DNA of 8,491 bases. Source: Candidatus Omnitrophica bacterium 4484_49. Its GTDB lineage: Bacteria > Omnitrophota > Gorgyraeia > Kaelpiales > Kaelpiaceae. Shown one piece after another: positions 1 to 6,494 of the stretch (position 1 is its first letter; every line of letters begins with the position of its first letter). The notes under the pieces were generated by a model that worked only from the letters and a program-made list of their open reading frames with translations, had not been told where the DNA came from and made no database searches. The stretch spans positions 1-8,491 of the forward strand of contig NATI01000074.1 of NCBI GenBank assembly GCA_002085265.1, given 5' to 3'. Both the position numbers and the translations under genes were made by a program.

Positions 1-20
1 AAAGAAATATATTTTTTCAT
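1..20 (-). CDS. Possible start of a gene continuing past the window edge
   Basis: An ATG at 18-20 opens a frame reading M-K-K-Y-I-S to the window edge, like the first residues of a signal peptide. It lies about ten bases after the -10 box of the promoter at 30-58 and no Shine-Dalgarno precedes it. If real, the message would be leaderless or nearly so; otherwise the true start lies beyond the edge. Only six codons are visible, so this is weak. Confidence 0.22.
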
Positions 21-29
21 TACTTATTT

Positions 30-58
30 ATTATATAACTGGAATTGATAAAAAGCAA
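30..58 (-). promoter_or_regulatory. Sigma-70-type promoter pointing out of the window
   Basis: On the minus strand, TTGCTT (53-58) and a perfect TATAAT (30-35) are separated by 17 bases in an AT-rich stretch downstream of tRNA-Val. Both boxes and the spacing are good. Transcription would start near position 23 and run off the left edge, so the gene served is mostly outside the window. Confidence 0.6.
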
Positions 59-176
59 GTGAATACAGAATTTCGGCTCTATTATTTCAAGAAAGAAGAA
101 ACACTTCTTATTTCATCACAATCTGTCTGGAAATCTCATCTACTTTAAAATATCAGTCAGGAAAACACAATAATAA
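59..176 (-). other. Intergenic stretch with no supported gene
   Basis: Between the tRNA-Val 3' end and the edge promoter I see AT-rich sequence with stops in all frames and no convincing terminator. A six-base-pair hairpin (93-98 with 104-109) exists, but only a broken T run follows it. Confidence 0.5.
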
Positions 177-248
177 TGGGCGGGGAAGGAATTGAACCTT
201 CGACCTCCTCGTTGTAAGCGAGGCGTTCTCCCACTGAACTACCCGCCC
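177..248 (-). tRNA. tRNA-Val (anticodon UAC)
   Basis: The 72-base minus-strand sequence folds into a full cloverleaf. The acceptor stem GGGCGGG (242-248) pairs with CCCGCCC (178-184). The D stem is GTTC/GAAC and the anticodon stem CCTCG/CGAGG, with loop CTTACAA. The T stem GAAGG/CCTTC carries the loop TTCAATT. The anticodon UAC (214-216) reads valine GUA and, with wobble modification, other GUN codons. The discriminator is A and CCA is not encoded, so it must be added by nucleotidyltransferase. It starts 11 bases after the stop of the secreted-protein gene and has no visible promoter of its own, which suggests processing from a shared transcript. Confidence 0.96.
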
Positions 249-259
249 TCCCCAGAAAA

Positions 260-775
260 CTAAAATAATTCTATTTTATCTATATAAATAGCGCCGGTTT
301 TCACATCGGCCCATCCATTATCAATTATAAAATCAAGCTCCTGCTCCCCTCCTTTACCAAACTCTTTCAAATCAATTTCTATCTTCTTCCAATCCGCAGT
401 TACTGGAATCATTTTGGACCCAGATTTAAACACCACCGCTAGATTCTTAGGATAGCCCAACTTTTTATCGCCCTTTATCCAAAAACTAAGTTTAGAGAAT
501 TTATTCAAATTCAAGGTAGATAAATTTACATAAAACCCAACATAACCTGGATTTCTGGAGCTGATATTGTATATTATCTTATAACTTGCACCTGATTTAC
601 CAACCTTTGTTTTTGGGTCCTTTACTCCTACAATTACAAGGGCTTTGTCTTTAGTATTTGAAGTCCAAGTACCATATCCAAAAGAGTCACCGTTATCAAA
701 GCCAGTTATGAGAAGAGCAGTTGCATTTACAGCAAAAGCAAGGATAACTCCTCCCAGGATTAGAAATTTCTTCAT
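260..775 (-). CDS. Secreted protein with jelly-roll/carbohydrate-binding-like domain
   Basis: I do not recognise a named family. The 171-residue protein starts with a clear signal peptide: MKKF, a hydrophobic core to about residue 16, and an A-x-A type end near residue 20 (NATA). No lipobox cysteine is seen, so release to periplasm or outside is expected. The rest looks like one beta-sandwich. ITGFDNGDSFGYGTW opens it, a GYVGFYVNL strand and KFSKLSFWIKGDK follow, then DWKKIEIDLKEF, and GAIYIDKIELF closes it. This strand order resembles the galactose-binding-like modules of CBM11/CIA30 type, in which the closing D-x-I-x-L strand is typical; that is a fold-level guess. No catalytic residues are evident. 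The start is set by the strong ribosome site at 781-790. The stop is 11 bases before tRNA-Val. Confidence 0.7.
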   Translation of the reverse strand: MKKFLILGGVILAFAVNATALLITGFDNGDSFGYGTWTSNTKDKALVIVGVKDPKTKVGKSGASYKIIYNISSRNPGYVGFYVNLSTLNLNKFSKLSFWIKGDKKLGYPKNLAVVFKSGSKMIPVTADWKKIEIDLKEFGKGGEQELDFIIDNGWADVKTGAIYIDKIELF

Positions 776-780
776 ATTTC

Positions 781-790
781 TCACCTCCTT
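781..790 (-). promoter_or_regulatory. Ribosome binding site that fixes the start at 775
   Basis: AAGGAGGTGA on the minus strand is a near-perfect Shine-Dalgarno, with GGAGG ending eight bases before the ATG at 775. A GTG at 784 in the same frame lies inside this site and so is unlikely to be the start. Confidence 0.8.
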
Positions 791-799
791 TTTTTCTTA

Positions 800-828
800 A
801 AACTACACCAATATAACTCCAGTGTCAA
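800..828 (-). promoter_or_regulatory. Possible sigma-70 promoter for the secreted-protein/tRNA unit
   Basis: Just after the atpD stop, the minus strand has a perfect -35 box TTGACA (823-828). A 17-base spacer separates it from a weak -10, TAGTTT (800-805), which matches the consensus at three of six positions. It lies 25 bases upstream of the start codon at 775, with the Shine-Dalgarno between. The -35 match and spacing are seen directly; activity is inferred. It would let the downstream gene and tRNA-Val be transcribed apart from the ATP synthase message. Confidence 0.42.
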
Positions 829-835
829 ATAATTT

Positions 836-2239
836 TCAACCTAAAGTTTTCGACTTTTCTACTGCCTCCTGGATGGTGCCTACCATGTAAAATGCCTGCT
901 CCGGGAGGTGGTCATATTTACCCTCTATGAGTTCTTTAAATCCTCTGATAGTATCCTCCAGTTTCACATATTTACCGGGTGTACCCGTAAATTCCTCAGC
1001 GACAAAAAATGGCTGAGAGAGGAAACGCTGGATTCTCCGCGCTCGATGAACCACGAGTTTATCTTCCTCAGTGAGCTCCTCTACTCCCAAGATAGCAATT
1101 ATATCCTGTAATTCCTTATACCTCTGAAGGATCCTCTGGACTTCTTTAGCAACCAGATAGTGTTCTTCTCCAACTATTTCCGGGGATAGGAGCTTAGAAT
1201 TGGACTCTAAGGGGTCAACCGCAGGGTATATACCCAGAGAAGCAAGTTCGCGAGACAATACCGTAGCGGCATCGAGATGAGCAAAAGTAGTGGCGGGTGC
1301 AGGATCAGTTATATCATCAGCAGGAACATATATAGCCTGAACACTTGTTATCGACCCCTTTATTGTAGAAGTTATCCTTTCCTGCAACTCAGCCATATCA
1401 GTTGCCAGTGTGGGTTGGTATCCCACTGCTGAAGGCATCCTGCCCAGAAGAGCAGAAACCTCAGAACCCGCCTGTACAAATCGGAAAATGTTATCTATAA
1501 ATAGGAGCACATCTTTTCCCTCTACATCTCTAAAATATTCAGCAATTGTAAGTCCGGTTAACGCCACTCGAAACCGCGCACCCGGTGGTTCGTTCATTTG
1601 CCCGAAGACAAGGACTGTCTTATCCCAAACCTTGGCTCTCTGCATCTCCAGCCATAAATCATTTCCTTCCCTACTCCTTTCTCCCACTCCGCAGAATACA
1701 GAAAGCCCCTCATGTTCTATAGCCACATTCCTGATAAGTTCCATAACTATAACAGTTTTCCCCACACCTGCTCCTCCAAACAACCCCACCTTTCCACCTT
1801 TGGGATAAGGAAGAAGAAGGTCAATCACTTTTATACCTGTCTCAAAAATTTCGTACCTTGTGTCCTGCTCCTCTAACCCTGGAGGCTTGCGGTGAATTAT
1901 CCAGCGCTCAACCTCAGGAGGCACATCTCCTTTTTTATCTATAGGTTCTCCAATGACATTAAAAATTCTCCCTAAAGTAGCCCTCCCTACAGGGACTTTT
2001 ATAGGACTTCCCGTATCTTGTGCTGGAACTCCCCTCCTGAGACCATCCGTAGGACCAAGTGCTATTGTCCGCACAGTGGAATCCCCTAAATGCTGATGGA
2101 CCTCACACATCAGAAAGATCTTCCCAGTGGGAGTATCAGTTTCTATTTTTATAGCGTTATTTATCGCTGGAAGCCTCCCTTCTGGAAACTCAATATCCAC
2201 TACGGGACCAAATACCCTCTTTACTTTTCCGACATTCAT
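836..2239 (-). CDS. atpD: ATP synthase subunit beta (catalytic)
   Basis: Beta holds the three catalytic sites that make ATP in F1. It has 467 residues, a normal length. Visible motifs are the P-loop GGAGVGKT (155-162), the catalytic glutamate in GVGERSREGNDLW (Glu187), Walker B LLFIDNIFRF with Asp249, and the MPSAVGYQPTLATDMAELQERI block (268-289). The lever motif, normally DELSEED, reads EELTEED (387-393). The C-terminus RGFKELIEGKYDHLPEQAFY is typical, so the gene is complete. A GGAGTGGAGGT ribosome site lies within the end of atpG. In most bacteria atpC (epsilon) comes next; here atpD is the last atp gene and an unrelated gene follows about 60 bases later. No terminator hairpin is visible after its stop. 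Confidence 0.98.
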   Translation of the reverse strand: MNVGKVKRVFGPVVDIEFPEGRLPAINNAIKIETDTPTGKIFLMCEVHQHLGDSTVRTIALGPTDGLRRGVPAQDTGSPIKVPVGRATLGRIFNVIGEPIDKKGDVPPEVERWIIHRKPPGLEEQDTRYEIFETGIKVIDLLLPYPKGGKVGLFGGAGVGKTVIVMELIRNVAIEHEGLSVFCGVGERSREGNDLWLEMQRAKVWDKTVLVFGQMNEPPGARFRVALTGLTIAEYFRDVEGKDVLLFIDNIFRFVQAGSEVSALLGRMPSAVGYQPTLATDMAELQERITSTIKGSITSVQAIYVPADDITDPAPATTFAHLDAATVLSRELASLGIYPAVDPLESNSKLLSPEIVGEEHYLVAKEVQRILQRYKELQDIIAILGVEELTEEDKLVVHRARRIQRFLSQPFFVAEEFTGTPGKYVKLEDTIRGFKELIEGKYDHLPEQAFYMVGTIQEAVEKSKTLG

Positions 2240-2241
2240 AT

Positions 2242-3090
2242 CTAAACCTCCACTCCCTGAATAATCTCCAGAATCTCCGTGGTAATTTGAGCCTGCCTTG
2301 CCCGATGATACTTTAACGTCAAATTGGACACCATCTCCTCACCATTCTCTGTAGCATATTTCATCGCCAGCATTCGTGACAGCTCTTCTGATAGACGGGA
2401 TTCCATCAGTTTATACAACAACTTATATTTGATATAGTAAGGGACTATCTGAGTCAAAAAAGACTCCCACTCGGGCTCTGTTAACCAATCTATATTCAAA
2501 CCTTTCTTCTCTGGAATTTCAAATTCCAGTGGCAGAATTTTTTCCACCCTGATTTTTTCTCTGCCCGTTTTTTTATACAAGCTGCTGACCACAAACACAT
2601 TGTCAACTTTCTCCTCCTGATAGCTAGAAATAATTTTTTCACTCAGAATTTCAGCAAATTCCTTTTCTCTTCCTGAATAGTTCACCAGCCCCTCTCTCTC
2701 GTAAATCCTTCGACAATAGGAAGTACATTTCTTACCCACTGGAATTATATCCACAATCCTTTTTCCCTCCTGTTCATATTCTCTCATCATCTCCTTAACC
2801 CTTGTTAGCAATTCCACGTTAAATGCCCCACATAATCCCCGATCACTGCCTATAACCACAATGAGTATATTTCCATCACTACGGGCACGAAACCAGGGAT
2901 TAGGGAAACTGCGATACAACAGATATATATCCTCAATAATCTTTTCTATATTTTCAGCATATTCCTCTATAGAAGTAAACCTCAATTCCAATTTTCTCAA
3001 TTGGGTGGAAGCTACTACTTCCATCGCTCTGGTAATTTTAACAATCCTTTGAATAGTCTCGATTCTATGTAGAAGTTGCCGAGGTTTCAT
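2242..3090 (-). CDS. atpG: ATP synthase subunit gamma (central stalk)
   Basis: Gamma is the rotating shaft inside the alpha-beta hexamer, linking it to the c ring. At 282 residues it has the usual length. The N-terminal coiled-coil helix carries TIQRIVKITRAMEVVAST (12-29). The Rossmann-like middle starts with NILIVVIGSDRGLCGAFN (74-91), the most conserved block of the family. The C-terminal helix has LSRMLAMKYATENGEEM (237-253) and RARQAQITTEILEIIQG (263-279), which turn against beta. No redox-regulatory insert is seen. The start overlaps the end of atpA by 26 bases and only a weak GGAAG lies just ahead of the ATG, so coupling to atpA is likely. The stop is two bases before the atpD ATG, and its last codons contain the atpD ribosome site. 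Confidence 0.96.
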   Translation of the reverse strand: MKPRQLLHRIETIQRIVKITRAMEVVASTQLRKLELRFTSIEEYAENIEKIIEDIYLLYRSFPNPWFRARSDGNILIVVIGSDRGLCGAFNVELLTRVKEMMREYEQEGKRIVDIIPVGKKCTSYCRRIYEREGLVNYSGREKEFAEILSEKIISSYQEEKVDNVFVVSSLYKKTGREKIRVEKILPLEFEIPEKKGLNIDWLTEPEWESFLTQIVPYYIKYKLLYKLMESRLSEELSRMLAMKYATENGEEMVSNLTLKYHRARQAQITTEILEIIQGVEV

Positions 3091-4630
3091 TCTTCCGAAA
3101 TACTTTCTCTTTGAATTCTTCTATCGCCGTTTTTATCTCAGAAATCAATTTCTCACTGAGTTCTTTTTTCTCCCGTATCTCAGCCAGAATATCCCCCTTA
3201 TTCTCTCGGAAATATTCCAGAAGCGCATACTCAAAAGACTTAATTTCCTCAACTGGCAGGTCGTCAAGATAACCATTTACTCCCGCAAATATAGAAATAA
3301 TTTGTTCCTCCACAGGTTGAGGCTGATATTGGGGCTGCTTCAAGAGTTCAGTGAGTCTTCTTCCCCTTTCTAACTGAATTTGAGTTTGCTTATCCAATTC
3401 GGTAGCAAACTGAGCAAAAGCCTCCAGTTCTCGATACTGAGCAAGCTCCAATCTTAATCTCCCTGCCACCTGTTTCATACCTTTTATCTGAGCATTTCCA
3501 CCCACCCGGGATACACTGAGTCCAACATTAATCGCTGGCCTTACTCCTCGATAAAATAATTCCGATTCTAAATATATCTGACCATCCGTTATAGAAATTA
3601 CATTGGTGGGGATGTAGGCGGATATATCTCCAGCCTGAGTTTCAATAACAGGAAGTGCAGTAAGAGATCCTCCTCCCATCTCATCACTGTATTTGCATGC
3701 TCTTTCCAGAAGTCGAGAATGACAGTAAAAAATATCACCGGGATATGCTTCCCTTCCTGCTGGCCTTTTGAGGAGAAGAGAAATTTCACGATAACTCTGA
3801 GCATGTTTTGTAAGGTCATCATATATAATAAGTGCGTGTCTGCCATTGTCCCTGAATTCTTCTCCAATAGCACATCCCGCATAGGGAGCGATATATCTGG
3901 TAGGGGCTGAGGCTGAGGCAGGTGCAGATACAATTATGGTATATTCCAGAGCGTCGAACTCCTTAAGAGTTTCTACAAGTCGGGCAATACTGGACTGCTT
4001 CTGGCCAATTGCCACATATATACATATAACATCGGTATCTTTTTGACTTATTATGGTATCAACTGCTATGGCGGTTTTTCCGGTAGCCCGATCACCTATT
4101 ATTAACTCCCTCTGCCCTCTTCCAATGGGAATCATAGAATCAATTGCCTTGATACCGGTATAAAGAGGTTCTTTCACTGGCTGTCTATCCACCACACTGG
4201 GTGCTATCACCTCCACCGGTCTTTTCCTGGTAACATTCAGAGGGCCTCTATCATCCAAAGGATTCCCCAGGGGATCTATGATTCTCCCCAGCAGTTCTTC
4301 ACCTACAGGCACCTGTACTATCTGAGAAGTCGTCTCAGCAATGTCTCCCTCCTCTATGAACTCATAATTTCCAAAAATCACTACACCTACAGTCTCGTCT
4401 TCCAGATTTAAAGCCATTCCGAAAACCTGCTCTTTTAATTCTGAGTTCTCTTTACTGCGAAATCTGACCAGTTCTCCATACATAACAGTTTCCAATCCCT
4501 GAACACGAGCAATACCATCGCCGACTTCAATTACATATCCGATGTTCTTCAACTCCACTTTTAAATCCACTGACTCCAGATACCTTTTAAGAGCGGAACT
4601 TAATTCTTCTGGCTTCAACTTATCAGACAT
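3065..4630 (-). CDS. atpA: ATP synthase subunit alpha
   Basis: Alpha forms the non-catalytic half of the F1 hexamer and supplies the arginine finger to the catalytic sites. The protein has 521 residues, a normal length. It has an N-terminal beta-barrel domain (about 25-95), then a nucleotide-binding domain with the P-loop GDRATGKT (179-186), the ALIIYDDLTKHAQSYRE Walker B region (266-282) and the arginine finger Arg375 in LSVSRVGGNAQ. A helical C-terminal domain follows. The usual P-loop residue after GDR is Gln; here it is Ala. The ATG at 4630 is chosen because a GGAGGAGAC site (4634-4642) stands just before it; an in-frame ATG at 4672 would add 14 unconserved residues. It overlaps the atpH end by eight bases and the atpG start by 26. 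Confidence 0.97.
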   Translation of the reverse strand: MSDKLKPEELSSALKRYLESVDLKVELKNIGYVIEVGDGIARVQGLETVMYGELVRFRSKENSELKEQVFGMALNLEDETVGVVIFGNYEFIEEGDIAETTSQIVQVPVGEELLGRIIDPLGNPLDDRGPLNVTRKRPVEVIAPSVVDRQPVKEPLYTGIKAIDSMIPIGRGQRELIIGDRATGKTAIAVDTIISQKDTDVICIYVAIGQKQSSIARLVETLKEFDALEYTIIVSAPASASAPTRYIAPYAGCAIGEEFRDNGRHALIIYDDLTKHAQSYREISLLLKRPAGREAYPGDIFYCHSRLLERACKYSDEMGGGSLTALPVIETQAGDISAYIPTNVISITDGQIYLESELFYRGVRPAINVGLSVSRVGGNAQIKGMKQVAGRLRLELAQYRELEAFAQFATELDKQTQIQLERGRRLTELLKQPQYQPQPVEEQIISIFAGVNGYLDDLPVEEIKSFEYALLEYFRENKGDILAEIREKKELSEKLISEIKTAIEEFKEKVFRKNETSATST

Positions 4631-5016
4631 AGAGTCTCCTCCATCCTTGCTTCCATCTGGAAAATATTTCATCTAAAGATAAATCATAAAGTTTATGGTC
4701 GAAATACAGTCTGAAGCCGAATAACATATCAGAATTTACGACCAAATACAACTGCAATTCTCTCTGCAATCTGTCTTTGATAATATTAGAAATTTCCTCC
4801 ATAAATTTTTTATCCAACTCCACAGGAGATTCCAATTTTATCTTTAATACCTTTTGTTGAGAATAAATCTTCTCCAGGTCCGAAATTATCTCTGATCTGA
4901 GGATGGCTCTCCACAACTTTATAAAAATTTTTCAACTCCTGGATGAAAAAATCACAGCTCTGGTCCCCACCGTATTTAAGTAATGCCCGAGCATAAACCT
5001 CTGATATCTTACTCAT
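4623..5016 (-). pseudogene. atpH: ATP synthase subunit delta, frameshifted and internally deleted
   Basis: Position between atpF and atpA, plus both ends of the protein, identify the delta subunit that joins the b stalk to F1. Frame one starts at 5016 (MSKISEVYARALLKYG) and gives normal N-terminal helices as far as about HPQIRD. It then runs through unlike sequence to a stop at 4810. A second frame, shifted by one base, takes over near 4890-4905 with SDLEKIYSQQKVLKIKLESP. It then reads the C-terminal delta domain (MEEISNIIKDRLQRELQL, then FGFRLYFDHKLYDLSL) to 4623. Joined, the two give about 131 residues against about 177 in E. coli, so about 45 residues of the N-terminal helical bundle are missing as well as the frame being lost. 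The second frame has no good start of its own. True decay, an assembly collapse or a divergent short delta all remain possible. Confidence 0.72.
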
Positions 5017-5489
5017 ATCTTAAATTCTTCTACTCTATCTTTAAGATAACTGTAATGGTCCTCCTTCTTGACCTCCCTTTTCAAAATTAACTTGATGCTG
5101 TGAAATACTAAATCCAGCATTTCGTCCTTCAACCTGTTATATATTTTTTTAGACTCCACCTCTGCCTTTTCTCGTGCTCGCTGAATAATTCTCTCCGCCT
5201 CCTGTTTGGCGTTGCGAATTATCTCGTCTTTAACCTCAGCTGCTTCTTTAACTGCCCTTGTTCTTATGTCAGCCATTTCCATCTCCAGACCAGCAAGCCT
5301 TTCTTCCACTTCTCTAAATCTCTTTTCTGCCTCCCGCTGCTTTTCTTCTGCGGAATCTATTTTCTCCCTGATCATCATTGCCCTCTTCTCCAGAACCGAT
5401 GAAATCGGACGGTAAATATACTTGGCGAAAATGTAAACGAACAGCAAAAAACTCAACACCTCAATTATAAGCGTGAGATTTAAGTTCAT
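5013..5489 (-). CDS. atpF: ATP synthase subunit b (peripheral stalk)
   Basis: Subunit b anchors the peripheral stalk in the membrane and reaches up to F1 through delta. The 158-residue protein has one N-terminal membrane helix (about 5-24). The conserved YRPISSVLEKR turn follows (26-36), then a long charged heptad-rich coiled coil to about 125, with many Glu, Lys and Arg and the AKQEAERII type of b-subunit repeat. A C-terminal helical part, LDLVFHSIKLILKREV, would contact delta. Length and layout are normal for a bacterial homodimeric b; no second b or b' gene is present. The ATG follows the atpE stop by one base and I see no Shine-Dalgarno, so translation is probably coupled to atpE. The stop overlaps the atpH start by four bases (ATGA). 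Confidence 0.93.
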   Translation of the reverse strand: MNLNLTLIIEVLSFLLFVYIFAKYIYRPISSVLEKRAMMIREKIDSAEEKQREAEKRFREVEERLAGLEMEMADIRTRAVKEAAEVKDEIIRNAKQEAERIIQRAREKAEVESKKIYNRLKDEMLDLVFHSIKLILKREVKKEDHYSYLKDRVEEFKI

Positions 5490-5490
5490 T

Positions 5491-5781
5491 TTAAATCACG
5501 AAAATTAAAAGTATCGCTATGATTAAAGAATATACTCCAGTAGTTTCAGCAATAGCATCGGCAAGAAGCATCGTGCGTAAAATCACTCCCTGAAGTTCCG
5601 GTTGTCTGGCTATTGCCTCACATGCTTTTCCTCCTACTACACCTTCACCGATACCAGGGCCAATTGCTCCTAATCCCATACATAACCCTGCTCCCAGATA
5701 CTTAGCCACTTTTAATAAAACATCAGGAGTAATCGCCTGTGTAGTGGTCTTAACCGCCTCCTGTGCCCATGCTAAATACAT
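5491..5781 (-). CDS. atpE: ATP synthase subunit c, with sodium-type two-carboxylate site
   Basis: Subunit c is the two-helix rotor protein whose ring carries ions across the membrane. It is 96 residues long, slightly more than usual because of an N-terminal extension of about 15 residues. Helix 1 covers about 22-55 with the GPGIGEGVVGG motif. The polar loop ARQPE is at 58-62, and helix 2 carries the ion-binding carboxylate Glu79. Around it are I77, T80, T81 and Y84. Glu46 lies 33 residues before Glu79, exactly the Q32-E65 spacing of Ilyobacter tartaricus. This is the sodium signature, with Glu instead of Gln in helix 1, as in Fusobacterium nucleatum. Ion choice is inferred from these residues. 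A strong AGGAGGT site at 5788-5794 overlaps the atpB stop. The C-terminus stops at IFVI without the common NPF end. Confidence 0.96.
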   Translation of the reverse strand: MYLAWAQEAVKTTTQAITPDVLLKVAKYLGAGLCMGLGAIGPGIGEGVVGGKACEAIARQPELQGVILRTMLLADAIAETTGVYSLIIAILLIFVI

Positions 5782-5792
5782 AGTTTCACCTC

Positions 5793-6494
5793 CTAACTTG
5801 CTTGAATTGTAATATAAGCAACTGCCAGCATCGCAAATACTAACGCCTGAATGGCTCCAATAAAAAGACCAAAAAATAAATTAGCAACAGTCATTAAAAC
5901 AACTCCCACTGGAACTCCCAACCAGTGAAATAATTTCACTAAAATTTCAGGAACAACTCCAATTATTATACCACCAGCAAAAATGTTTCCATAGAGACGA
6001 AAAGCATGAGAAACTGTTTTCCCAAATTCTGAAAATAAGTTAGAGGGAAACATAAACCAGTAGGGCTGAAAATATGACTTTAAATAATTCTTCCACCCTT
6101 TGGTTCTTATTCCATTGACGTGAGCGATTATTAAAACCAGCACTGCCAGTCCCAGAGTGGTATTGACATCCCGGGTAGGAGGACGAAAATGAGGAATAAG
6201 GTTAAGCCAGTTGGAAAATAATACAAATAAAAATAATGCTACTATAAACGGAACAAATTTTAATCCTCTTTCCTCCATACTTTCGTAAAGGATGGTCTTG
6301 AAATAAGTTATGAGTTCTTCAATAAGGACCTGGAACTTCCCAGGAATCAGCTGTAAATTTTTTCTGATGAAAAAAGCCAGCATCAGAAGTAAAGCGAGGA
6401 TTACAAAGGTAAATCCCACAGTGTCAAGATTAAATGCTAAATTAAAGTTGAATAACTTGAATCTTACAACTTTAAAGATTTGTTCAGTTCCCAT
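5793..6494 (-). CDS. atpB: ATP synthase subunit a (Fo stator channel)
   Basis: Subunit a forms the two ion half-channels facing the c ring in the membrane. From the ATG chosen here it has 233 residues and about five or six hydrophobic helices. The essential stator arginine is in VSHAFRLYGNIFAGG (Arg166, equivalent to E. coli Arg210). The partner glutamine is in FIGAIQALVFAMLAVAYI (Gln216, equivalent to E. coli Gln252). SNWLNLIPHFRPPTRDVNTTLGLA is the usual conserved block after helix 2. In-frame TTG at 6503 would add three residues, but neither start has a strong ribosome site; the ATG is preferred because it is the commoner codon. The stop lies inside the atpE Shine-Dalgarno sequence. The stretch before the arginine lacks the proline often found there (GKTVSHAF). 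Confidence 0.95.
   Translation of the reverse strand: MGTEQIFKVVRFKLFNFNLAFNLDTVGFTFVILALLLMLAFFIRKNLQLIPGKFQVLIEELITYFKTILYESMEERGLKFVPFIVALFLFVLFSNWLNLIPHFRPPTRDVNTTLGLAVLVLIIAHVNGIRTKGWKNYLKSYFQPYWFMFPSNLFSEFGKTVSHAFRLYGNIFAGGIIIGVVPEILVKLFHWLGVPVGVVLMTVANLFFGLFIGAIQALVFAMLAVAYITIQAS

Noticed and set aside
93..109. AAGAAG/CTTCTT hairpin downstream of tRNA-Val as a terminator
   Set aside because: Only six mostly A-T pairs, and the following minus-strand bases are TCTTG, not a run of T; too weak to call.
776..784. GTG at 784 as start of the secreted protein
   Set aside because: The codon lies inside the Shine-Dalgarno sequence that serves the ATG at 775, and the signal peptide starts naturally with MKKF.
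1410..1808. A 132-codon open frame on the plus strand
   Set aside because: It lies opposite the highly conserved P-loop part of atpD; its serine/threonine/proline-rich composition is what the antisense of such a gene gives, and it has no ribosome site.
3598..3933. A 111-codon minus-strand frame inside atpA
   Set aside because: It overlaps the conserved alpha catalytic domain in another frame and encodes low-complexity P/Q/L-rich sequence without family likeness.
4631..4672. Upstream ATG at 4672 as atpA start
   Set aside because: It would add 14 unconserved residues inside atpH, while a strong GGAGGAGAC site precedes the ATG at 4630.
4923..4932. A5T5 run in atpH as a programmed -1 frameshift site
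   Set aside because: A -1 slip from the first frame does not reach the frame carrying the C-terminal domain; that needs +1 (or -2). The N-terminal frame also still looks like delta past this run, so the shift lies further on.
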